A stretch of DNA of 64,000 nt from Psychroflexus montanilacus. Its GTDB lineage: Bacteria > Bacteroidota > Bacteroidia > Flavobacteriales > Flavobacteriaceae. Every line of letters starts with the position of its first letter. Position 1 is the first letter of the stretch. A program made the position numbers and the translations under genes. Location: contig NZ_JAIQZC010000005.1 in assembly GCF_020164535.1 (NCBI RefSeq), forward strand, positions 221,211-285,210, read 5' to 3'. Of this stretch, positions 53,652-60,918 are shown piece by piece. Under the pieces are notes generated by a model. It searched no databases. It was not told where the DNA came from and was given only the letters and a program-made list of their open reading frames with translations.

Positions 53652-55211
53652 TTGAAAACATTAGACCGCTATATATTAACCTCATTTGTAAAAACCTTTC
53701 TTTCTGTTTTTACAATTTTGATGTTCATATTCATTCTTCAGTCTGTTTGGAGGTTTATCGAAGAGTTCGCAGGAAAAGACATTGATTTAGAAATCATTTC
53801 TAAATTTTTACTTTTCCTTCTACCTAACCTCATTCCCATGGTTTTGCCATTGACTATACTACTGGCATCCATAATGACCTTTGGAAGTTTTGCTGAACAA
53901 TACGAGTTTGCAGCTATGAAGTCAGCTGGGATTTCCCTTCAGAGAGCCATGCGTAGCCTCATTGTTTTTATATTATTACTAGGGGTAGTTACTTTCTATT
54001 TTGCAAATACAGTTATTCCTTTTGCTGAAGGAAAAGTCCTTAACATGCGAAAAAATATTGCTCAGGTTAAACCATCTATGGCAATTGTAGAGGGTGCTTT
54101 CAATGATTTGGGAAATATCAACATAAAGGTGAGCAAAAAAAGTGGGCCAAATGGTAAGAATTTGGATGATGTTATAATCCATAAAAAATCTGAAAGCAGG
54201 GTTGGCAATTACACTGTAATCAAGGCTGATAATGGAGTTTTAGAATCTGAAGAAAATTCAAATGTTTTGTCGCTAATTCTTTATGATGGTAACTACTATG
54301 ATGAAGTCCCAACTAAAACTTATCAGCAAAAACTAAAATCTCCTTTCGTCAAGTCAGCTTTCGATAAATATATCCTTAATATGGATTTATCTTCATTTAA
54401 TGATGTTGACCTTGAAGATGAAAGTTTAAAGCATCCTTATAAGATGTTAAATACAAGCGAACTTAGAATTCAATTAGATTCGTTCTCAAATGATTACAAT
54501 CGCAGTGTGGAGAGTTATGACAGAATTATCAAGCAAAGAAGTGGGTTACAGCGTTCTTTGAATATCGAAAAGGTATTAGATGTCGTTAAAGACGATTCAC
54601 GAAAAATAAACAAGAGTATTACAGAAAGGATAAGTGTTGAAGACACATTGGATGATTCAGAAGAAGAAACGTCCTACGATTTGTTAACCACTTTATCTAT
54701 CGATAGCTTATTTTGGGAATATCCTGACAGACAAAGATCTCAGCTATTTAATGTAGCTACCAATTCTGTAAATAGCATTACACCACAAATAAGTTCAAAA
54801 AAAAATCAATTTAAGCAAAAACAAATTCTATTGAATAAAATCGAAATGTCAATGCATAGCAAATACGCATTACCATTTGCTTGTGTGATTTTATTCTTTG
54901 TAGGAGCACCACTTGGTGCAATCATTAGAAAAGGTGGCTTGGGGTTGCCAATGGTTGTTGCGATTACCATATTTCTAACATATCATTTTATTGGATTATT
55001 TGCTTCCAATAGTGCAGAAGGTGGGAGTTTACCTCCATTTCTGGGATCATGGTTGTCTACAATTATTTTGTTTCCTCTAAGTATTTATTTGACTTATAGA
55101 GCAACAACAGATCAAGGATTTGTGAATTTAGATTTTATAGCTGTTCCCATTGACAAGCTAGTGAAAAAAATAAAAGCAAACGTTTTTAATATCAGAAATA
55201 ATAAAAAATGA
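53652..55211 (+). CDS. LptF/LptG family permease
   Basis: This 519-residue inner-membrane subunit belongs to the LPS-exporting ABC complex. It starts with TTG at 53652 (LKTLDRYILTSFVKTF, the normal family N-terminus). Helices 1-3 lie within residues 12-125; a large periplasmic domain (about 130-400) follows and is longer than in E. coli LptF/G, including a charged helical insert around 275-385. The last three helices start at YALPFACVILFFVGAPLGAIIRKGGLG (about 399-425). It is not possible to say whether it acts as LptF or LptG. Its stop overlaps ribB by four bases. Confidence 0.9.
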   Translation: MKTLDRYILTSFVKTFLSVFTILMFIFILQSVWRFIEEFAGKDIDLEIISKFLLFLLPNLIPMVLPLTILLASIMTFGSFAEQYEFAAMKSAGISLQRAMRSLIVFILLLGVVTFYFANTVIPFAEGKVLNMRKNIAQVKPSMAIVEGAFNDLGNINIKVSKKSGPNGKNLDDVIIHKKSESRVGNYTVIKADNGVLESEENSNVLSLILYDGNYYDEVPTKTYQQKLKSPFVKSAFDKYILNMDLSSFNDVDLEDESLKHPYKMLNTSELRIQLDSFSNDYNRSVESYDRIIKQRSGLQRSLNIEKVLDVVKDDSRKINKSITERISVEDTLDDSEEETSYDLLTTLSIDSLFWEYPDRQRSQLFNVATNSVNSITPQISSKKNQFKQKQILLNKIEMSMHSKYALPFACVILFFVGAPLGAIIRKGGLGLPMVVAITIFLTYHFIGLFASNSAEGGSLPPFLGSWLSTIILFPLSIYLTYRATTDQGFVNLDFIAVPIDKLVKKIKANVFNIRNNKK

Positions 55212-56341
55212 CAGAAGGAAAGATAAAACTGGATTCTATACAAGAAGCCATAGACGATGTAAGAGCTGGAAAGGTGATTATAGTGGTTGATGATGAGGAC
55301 AGAGAAAATGAAGGAGATTTCTTGGCAGCTGCAGAAAAGGTGACTCCAGAAATGATCAACTTCATGGCCAAATATGGAAGAGGGCTTATTTGCTCTCCAC
55401 TGACTGAAGGGCGCTGTAAAAACCTAAACCTTACCTCTATGGTCGGTAACAATACTGACCCAATGGAAACGGCTTTTACAGTTTCAGTTGATCTTAGAGG
55501 AAAAGGAGTTACCACTGGAATTTCAGCTTCAGATAGGGCCTTGACTATCCAGGCTTTATGTGATGATGAAACCAAACCACACGACTTGAATCGACCAGGA
55601 CATATTTTCCCACTTATAGCTAAAGAAGGTGGCGTGTTACGACGAACTGGACATACAGAAGCTTCTATTGATTTTGCAAGATTAGCAGGTTTGAAGCCAG
55701 CAGGTGTCATTTGTGAAATCATGAATGAAGATGGTTCTATGGCCAGACTCCCTCAGCTCGTTGACGTCGCTAGAGAGCATGATCTCAAATTGGTGTCCAT
55801 AGAAGACCTTGTCGCCTATAGAATGCAACACGACTCTTTGATTGAAAAATCTGAAGACTTTGAATTGAACACTCGATTTGGAAGATATAGGTTGAGAGCC
55901 TATCACCAAACAACTAATGACCAGGTGCATTTGGCGCTAACTAAAGGAACCTGGAAAACTGACGAGCCAGTATTGGTTAGGATGAATTCTACACTAGTTA
56001 ACAATGATATTCTTGGTACACTAACCTCCAATGCCGATCAAAAATTAGACATGATGTTCAAACAGCTCAATGCTGAAGGGAAAGGGGCTATTGTATTTAT
56101 CAATCAAGATATCCACGGATTTAACTTAATCAATAGATTAAAAGAATTAAAGCAAAATCAAAAAGAAGGCATTGATAAAGCTCCTCGTGTGGTCATGGAT
56201 GAAAAGGATTTTGGTATTGGAGCACAAATCCTGCACGATCTAGGGGTGCATAAAATCAAACTAATGTCCAATTCCCAACAAAAGAAACGAGTGGGCATGA
56301 TTGGCTATGGTCTTGAAATTATAGAATACGTTAATTACTAA
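55208..56341 (+). CDS. ribB: 3,4-dihydroxy-2-butanone-4-phosphate synthase with degenerate RibA domain
   Basis: This is a 377-residue protein. The N-terminal domain (1-205) is a complete RibB: VVDDEDRENEGDFLAAAEKVT (residues 27-47), the FMAKYGRGLICSPL loop, and RTGHTEASIDFARLAG (146-161). It makes the four-carbon unit of riboflavin from ribulose 5-phosphate. The C-terminal domain (about 215-377) aligns with GTP cyclohydrolase II, but the three zinc cysteines are replaced by Leu263, Ser274 and Ala276 (NSTLVNND and LTSNAD instead of HSECLTGD and LRCDCG), so RibA activity is unlikely. The start overlaps the LptF/G gene by four bases. Confidence 0.93.
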   Translation: MTEGKIKLDSIQEAIDDVRAGKVIIVVDDEDRENEGDFLAAAEKVTPEMINFMAKYGRGLICSPLTEGRCKNLNLTSMVGNNTDPMETAFTVSVDLRGKGVTTGISASDRALTIQALCDDETKPHDLNRPGHIFPLIAKEGGVLRRTGHTEASIDFARLAGLKPAGVICEIMNEDGSMARLPQLVDVAREHDLKLVSIEDLVAYRMQHDSLIEKSEDFELNTRFGRYRLRAYHQTTNDQVHLALTKGTWKTDEPVLVRMNSTLVNNDILGTLTSNADQKLDMMFKQLNAEGKGAIVFINQDIHGFNLINRLKELKQNQKEGIDKAPRVVMDEKDFGIGAQILHDLGVHKIKLMSNSQQKKRVGMIGYGLEIIEYVNY

Positions 56342-56360
56342 TCTCAAGTCATCAACTGAT

Positions 56361-56390
56361 AAAGCTCTTCATCATGAAGAGCTTTTTTTT
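56361..56390 (+). terminator. Rho-independent terminator after ribB
   Basis: AAAGCTCTTC (56361-56370) pairs with GAAGAGCTTT (56376-56385) around a 5-base loop, followed by T residues. It abuts the stop codon of the convergent gene. Confidence 0.85.
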
Positions 56391-57099
56391 ATTTAAATAC
56401 TTTCCAGCGTTCTTGGATGTAGTCTCCTTCAGAGCTTTTTCCATTGTGATTCCAGATGCTGTCCTTTATTTCTTTTTTGAAGGTAAGGGTGTCTCCAACC
56501 ATGGTCGGTTTTTTTGAGAAAAAATGAATCCTTTCTTGGTGTCGCCCATCTTCATTGGACCATGTACCACCGCTAGAACCAAAAAATTCACCTGTCTGAC
56601 TATTTAGCGCCAAAACTTGATAGTAATTATCGGTTAACATCTTGAGGGTTTTTCTGGGCTTGTCTTCTATCGTAAGCCATTTGGAATCTCTAAAGGCCTG
56701 ATGAATTTTCCAGCAGGTGACATATTCTCCTTCAGCTTTATCAATTCTTACCCAGGTTTCTTCATTTCGAGAGTTCTTGTCCTGTAAGTTTAAAGTGTCG
56801 TTTTTGACCTCAAAATCGAAATTCAAATAAGTTCCAGTAACAGCTCTGGACTTTGAATCAATTTCATAATTTTCGATGTAATCTGAATTGGATAAGGAAT
56901 AAGTCCCACCAGTCGCTGAAATAAATTCCCCTGAAGATACCAGGTAAGTTGAACTTGTAAAATAAGAGTCGCTGTAGAGCTTGATGGTTTTTTGGTCATC
57001 AGCATTTTTATCGATCTTCTGCCAAGCTCCTTTCAGTTCTTGGGCACTGGATGGCTGGAGTATAATAAGCATTATTACAAGTAAAGGTATATGTTTCAT
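56389..57099 (-). CDS. Secreted protein with two tandem similar domains
   Basis: This is a 236-residue protein with a signal peptide (about 1-19, LIILQPSSAQ). The mature part contains two related halves: SGEFISATGGTYSLSNSDYI (about 56-75) corresponds to TGEFFGSSGGTWSNEDGRHQ (about 168-187). Each half begins with a tryptophan strand (LKGAWQKID, VTCWKIHQ) and ends with a strand containing DTLNL or DTLTF. This fits a lipocalin-like or small beta-barrel duplication. Function is unknown; I do not recognise a named family with certainty. Confidence 0.65.
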   Translation of the reverse strand: MKHIPLLVIMLIILQPSSAQELKGAWQKIDKNADDQKTIKLYSDSYFTSSTYLVSSGEFISATGGTYSLSNSDYIENYEIDSKSRAVTGTYLNFDFEVKNDTLNLQDKNSRNEETWVRIDKAEGEYVTCWKIHQAFRDSKWLTIEDKPRKTLKMLTDNYYQVLALNSQTGEFFGSSGGTWSNEDGRHQERIHFFSKKPTMVGDTLTFKKEIKDSIWNHNGKSSEGDYIQERWKVFK

Positions 57100-57264
57100 C
57101 GATTTTTTATTTTATTGAATAGTAATCTAAACATTTTTTAGTTGATCATCTATAGTTCAGTGGTAATTTTATCTATTAATTTTTGTCGCTTTGAAGGCTT
57201 TGAGTCTACGTAAGCATCAAGAAATGTATCTTAAGGCATACAAGTTAACTAGAGCAAATTCAAC

Positions 57265-57300
57265 ATAAAAAACCCTGCCTTATAAAAAAAAGACAGGGTT
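57265..57300 (-). terminator. Rho-independent terminator after the fad operon
   Basis: A 10-base stem pairs 57271-57280 (AACCCTGCCT) with 57291-57300 with one G-T pair. On the minus strand it is followed by TTTTTT. It lies 26 bases after the stop codon of the acyl-CoA dehydrogenase gene. Confidence 0.85.
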
Positions 57301-57325
57301 AAAATTTAAAAGAAATACGCTAAAG

Positions 57326-59134
57326 TTACACAGCGTATTTATTGTCTTCAACAATTTTGTCTGCGATGGTATTTCTTAATTCAACAATGTTAGGATAGTT
57401 TTCGTATTTGGTATAACGTTTTAAACCCATCAACATCATTTTTTGCTCATCACCTTCAGCGAAGGAAATAATTCCTTCTTTGGCTTTCTCATTGATTTTA
57501 TCAACGGCTTTGTATAATCTCAACTTAGCCATAGCGATTTGAACCTTTTGAGTGTCTTCACCGAAACGATTGGCGTTTTTCTCAGCTCTCAAAATCGCTG
57601 ATTCTGCCATGTAAGTTTCGATCAAAATATCAGCCGAAGCTAAAAGCAGTTGCTGGTGCTCTTCTAATTCTTCACCGTACTTCTGAGCAGCACTACCTGC
57701 GACCATCAAAAATACTTTTTTTAGTTTTCTCAACATAGCTTTTTCCTCTGCAAGAAGCTCACTGTAATCTGGGGTGTCAAAGGATGGAATTCCTGTCAAT
57801 TCATCAGAAACTTCCTTTGCTGGACCTAAAAGATCAACGTGACCTTTCATCGCTTTTTTAACCAACATACCCACAGAAAGCATTCTGTTGATTTCATTGG
57901 TGCCTTCGTAGATTCTGGAAATTCTAGCATCTCTCCAGGCAGATTCCATCGGTGCATCGGCAGAAAAGCCCATACCACCGTAAATCTGAATACCTTCATC
58001 TGTACATTTCTGAATATCTTCGGAAACGGCAACTTTTAAGATTGAGCACTCTATCGCAAATTCTTCAACACCTTTCAATTCTGCTTCCTGATGTGAACTT
58101 CCGCTTTCTTTTCTCAAGTTGATGCGGTCTTCAATATTTTTGGAAGCCCTGTAAGATGCTGCTTCACCGGCATATATTGAAGTTGCCATTTCTGCCAATT
58201 TGGATCTGATCGCCCCAAATTTTGAAATAGGCGTATCAAACTGAACTCTGTCATTGGCATAACTTACCGCAGAACCTAATACCCTACGCTGCGCATCCAA
58301 ACAGGCCGCTGCCAATTTGATTCTACCAACGTTAAGTGCGTTCATAGCGATTTTGAAACCACCATTTCTTTCTCCTAGTAGGTTTTCTGCAGGCACTTTA
58401 GTGTCATTGAAGAATACTTGACGAGTAGAGGAGGAGTGAATTCCTAATTTTTTCTCCTCATCCCCCATGGAAATTCCATTTTCAAGGTCTTTTTCAACGA
58501 TGAATCCAGTGATGTTTTTGTCATCTTCTATTCGTGCAAAGACGATGAATATATCACAAAATCCAGCATTGGAGATCCACATTTTTTGTCCTGTGATCTT
58601 GTAATGCGAACCGTCTTCAGACAAAACTGCTTTTGTTTTTCCAGAATTAGCATCCGAGCCAGCTCCTGGTTCAGTTAGGCAATACGCACCAAACCATTCG
58701 CCTGTCGCTAGTTTAGGAATGTATTTTTTCTTTTGTTCTTCAGTTCCATATAAGGTAATAGGCAAGGTGCCAATTCCAGTATGTGCGCCAAAAGCCGTGG
58801 CGATAGAGCCTGTGGCACCAGAAATGTAGTCACAAACCAGCATGGTAGAGACAAAATCCATTCCGAGTCCGTCGTATTCTTCTGGTACAGCAACGCCTAA
58901 AAATCCGAGTTCACCAGCCTTACGCATCACCTCTTCGGTCAATTCGTAATTCTTTTTCTCAAACTCTTCTTTTTTAGGCCATATTTCTCTGTCCACAAAC
59001 TCTTTTACAGAGTCTCTCATCATTTTTTGTTCGTCAGAAAAATCTTCTGGTGTGAAGATGTCTTCTGCCTTCGTTTCTTTTACAATGAATTGACCACCTC
59101 GGATCATTTCATCTAGTTTTTCTTTTGTTTCCAT
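57326..59134 (-). CDS. fadE: Acyl-CoA dehydrogenase (FadE class, long form)
   Basis: This 602-residue flavoenzyme introduces the first double bond in fatty-acid beta-oxidation. The dehydrogenase core (about 30-420) has GAYCLTEPGAGSDANSG near residues 150-166, KMWISNAGFCDIFIVFA, and RISRIYEGTNEINRML with the preceding QIYGGMGFSADAP. A C-terminal extension of about 170 residues gives the length of Bacillus FadE rather than the short (about 380 residue) family. It is the last gene of the marR-fadN-fadA-fadE run and is followed by a terminator. Confidence 0.92.
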   Translation of the reverse strand: METKEKLDEMIRGGQFIVKETKAEDIFTPEDFSDEQKMMRDSVKEFVDREIWPKKEEFEKKNYELTEEVMRKAGELGFLGVAVPEEYDGLGMDFVSTMLVCDYISGATGSIATAFGAHTGIGTLPITLYGTEEQKKKYIPKLATGEWFGAYCLTEPGAGSDANSGKTKAVLSEDGSHYKITGQKMWISNAGFCDIFIVFARIEDDKNITGFIVEKDLENGISMGDEEKKLGIHSSSTRQVFFNDTKVPAENLLGERNGGFKIAMNALNVGRIKLAAACLDAQRRVLGSAVSYANDRVQFDTPISKFGAIRSKLAEMATSIYAGEAASYRASKNIEDRINLRKESGSSHQEAELKGVEEFAIECSILKVAVSEDIQKCTDEGIQIYGGMGFSADAPMESAWRDARISRIYEGTNEINRMLSVGMLVKKAMKGHVDLLGPAKEVSDELTGIPSFDTPDYSELLAEEKAMLRKLKKVFLMVAGSAAQKYGEELEEHQQLLLASADILIETYMAESAILRAEKNANRFGEDTQKVQIAMAKLRLYKAVDKINEKAKEGIISFAEGDEQKMMLMGLKRYTKYENYPNIVELRNTIADKIVEDNKYAV

Positions 59135-59168
59135 TTTTTCTTTTTTTATAATTTTTGCTCTTTGTTTG

Positions 59169-59202
59169 TATTAAGTAGGTAGTATAAAGTAATCAGTATT
59201 GA
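59169..59202. repeat. AGTA-rich flank on the fadE side of the four-helix-bundle gene
   Basis: The stretch has AGTA repeated at short intervals (TTAAGTAGGTAGTATAAAGT within 59171-59190). TAGTATAAAGTA at 59180-59191 matches 10 of 12 bases of the reverse complement of the repeat unit on the other side of the gene, so the gene is framed by imperfect inverted repeats. Confidence 0.5.
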
Positions 59203-59216
59203 TTATAAAACTGGGG

Positions 59217-59573
59217 TTATGATTTTGAAATTATTAGTTTATATATCATCCGCTGAATTTCATTATTTTCTTTCAAAATCATTTTAATGCCTTCATTTTG
59301 ATATTCTAGATTAAATAGCTTTTGGATTAAAATAAATTGAGTTTCAAGTTCAAAACTTGACCCCAGGCTAATATTTAAAAAATTCACGAATTGTTTATCA
59401 GTATTTCTTCCAGCACCTTCAGCAATATTTGAAGCTATAGATACGGAGGAACGCTTAATTTGACTTGTCATGCCAAACTTTTCCTCAATTGGTAAGTGCT
59501 CTGAAAATTCATAAACAGATTTTGCTAACTCAATAGCTTTTTTCCAAACTTTTAAATTTTTATAATCATGCAT
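59217..59573 (-). CDS. Four-helix bundle protein (23S rRNA intervening-sequence protein family)
   Basis: This 118-residue all-helical protein belongs to the S23/TIGR02436 family. Diagnostic segments are HDYKNLKVWKKAIELAKSVY (residues 2-21), FGMTSQIKRSSVSIASNIAEGAGR (33-56, given as a region) and FLNISLGSSFELETQFIL (69-86 region). Members occur inside insertions of 23S rRNA genes and as scattered orphan genes in Bacteroidota. Function is unknown. This copy lies between fadA and fadE, where Bacillus-type operons have nothing, and is flanked by AGTA-rich inverted repeats, which suggests late insertion. Confidence 0.88.
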   Translation of the reverse strand: MHDYKNLKVWKKAIELAKSVYEFSEHLPIEEKFGMTSQIKRSSVSIASNIAEGAGRNTDKQFVNFLNISLGSSFELETQFILIQKLFNLEYQNEGIKMILKENNEIQRMIYKLIISKS

Positions 59574-59586
59574 GAGTTTAATTTTT

Positions 59587-59620
59587 CTAAGTACTTACTA
59601 CTAGCTACTTACTACTAATA
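59587..59620. repeat. Direct 12-base repeats covering the fadA stop codon
   Basis: TACTTACTACTA occurs at 59592-59603 and again at 59606-59617, period 14. The second copy contains the fadA stop codon (minus strand TAG at 59617-59615). Its reverse complement resembles the flank on the far side of the four-helix-bundle gene. Confidence 0.65.
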
Positions 59621-60802
59621 AACCTCATATATCCCTGCAGCACCTTGTCCAGTTCCTACACACATGGTGACCATAGAATACTTATTCTTTAGGTTTCTTT
59701 TCTTCATTTCATCAAAAATTTGAACCGACAATTTTGCTCCAGTACATCCTAAAGGATGACCAAGAGCAATAGCACCACCGTTTACATTTAAGATATCTTG
59801 ATTGATGTCCAATTCTCTCGCTACCGCAAGGGACTGAGACGCAAAAGCTTCATTAAGCTCTATGAGTTCAATGTCTTTTAGTTTTAGGTTAGCTTGGTTT
59901 AAAGCTTTTGGAATAGCTTTTACGGGGCCTATTCCCATGATTCTAGGTTCTACACCAACAGTAGCGTATGAGACCAATCTAGCAACAGGCTCAAGATTCA
60001 ATTCTTTCACCATCTCTTCACTCATCACCATAACAAAGGCTGCACCATCACTCATTTGCGAGGAGTTGCCAGCGGTAACGCTTCCACCTTCAGCAAATAC
60101 AGGTCTGAGTTTGTTCAACACCTGCTCTGAAGTATCTGCTCTTGGACCTTGATCCTGATCAACTTTGTAGGTCTTAGATTGCTTTTTGCTCTTGGAGTCC
60201 ACAAAAATATCTTCAACTTCAATCGGAACGATTTGGTCTTGAAATCTATTTTCTTGTTGAGCTTTTATAGCTTTTTGATGAGAATTATAGGCAAATGCAT
60301 TCTGATCTTTCGCATTGATTTTATATTTCTCAGCTACAGCTTCTGCTGTCAATCCCATTCCCCAATAATAACTTTCATTTCCAGCCTTTGCAGTTTTATA
60401 ATTAGGGACGGGTTTATAACCTCCCATAGGAATGTAACTCATGCTTTCAGCTCCACCTGCGATAATGCAGTCGGCCATGCCACTTTGAATTTTTGCGGAA
60501 GCCATAGCGATAGTTTCAATTCCTGAGGCACAGTACCTGTTGACGGTTACGCCTGGTACTTCTTCAGATTTAAGTCCCATAAGAGATACTAAACGTCCCA
60601 TGTTCAAACCCTGCTCAGCTTCTGGCATGGCATTACCTACGATGACGTCATCAATTCTGGACTTGTCAAATTCTGGTAATTGCTTCATCATGTAGTCAAT
60701 AGTTTCTGCAGCCAGGTCATCTGGTCTTTTGAACCGAAATACACCTTTTGGCGCCTTTCCTACTGCGGTTCTGTATCCTTTTACTATATATGCTGTTTTC
60801 AT
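59615..60802 (-). CDS. fadA: Acetyl-CoA C-acyltransferase (3-ketoacyl-CoA thiolase)
   Basis: The product is 395 residues from the ATG at 60802 (MKTAYIVKGYRTAVG; an upstream in-frame ATG at 60826 adds eight unlikely residues). Catalytic cysteine Cys91 is in VNRYCASGIETIAMA. GGAIALGHPLGCTGAK carries the histidine, and the second cysteine is in TMCVGTGQGAAG near the C-terminus. It cleaves 3-ketoacyl-CoA in beta-oxidation. It sits downstream of fadN with a 116-base spacer that contains two hairpins. Confidence 0.94.
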   Translation of the reverse strand: MKTAYIVKGYRTAVGKAPKGVFRFKRPDDLAAETIDYMMKQLPEFDKSRIDDVIVGNAMPEAEQGLNMGRLVSLMGLKSEEVPGVTVNRYCASGIETIAMASAKIQSGMADCIIAGGAESMSYIPMGGYKPVPNYKTAKAGNESYYWGMGLTAEAVAEKYKINAKDQNAFAYNSHQKAIKAQQENRFQDQIVPIEVEDIFVDSKSKKQSKTYKVDQDQGPRADTSEQVLNKLRPVFAEGGSVTAGNSSQMSDGAAFVMVMSEEMVKELNLEPVARLVSYATVGVEPRIMGIGPVKAIPKALNQANLKLKDIELIELNEAFASQSLAVARELDINQDILNVNGGAIALGHPLGCTGAKLSVQIFDEMKKRNLKNKYSMVTMCVGTGQGAAGIYEVY

Positions 60803-60816
60803 TTTCCTATCCCTAA

Positions 60817-60906
60817 CCCTTTCCAAAGGAAAGGGGATTTTGTGGGTATTTTTTTCGGTTAATAAATTTATACTTTTACGATCTTCAGGTCTTCCCTTTG
60901 GGAAGA
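60817..60906. repeat. Two GC-richer palindromes between fadN and fadA
   Basis: CCCTTTCC-AAA-GGAAAGGG (60817-60835) and TCTTCCC-TTT-GGGAAGA (60890-60906) are perfect hairpins 54 bases apart in an AT-rich spacer inside the operon. Neither is followed by a T run on the coding (minus) strand. They look like the paired short palindromes of REP-type intergenic repeats; alternatively they could shape mRNA processing. Confidence 0.55.
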
Positions 60907-60918
60907 TTTAGATGGCTA

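Noticed and set aside
55208..56341. Fully bifunctional RibBA
   Set aside because: The RibA zinc cysteines are all replaced, so only RibB activity is claimed.
57100..57264. Possible gene between the duplicated secreted protein and the fad terminator
   Set aside because: There is no open frame of useful length with a plausible start; nothing recognisable besides the terminator next to it.
59587..59620. CRISPR-like repeat array
   Set aside because: There are only two 12-base copies with a two-base spacer and no cas genes.
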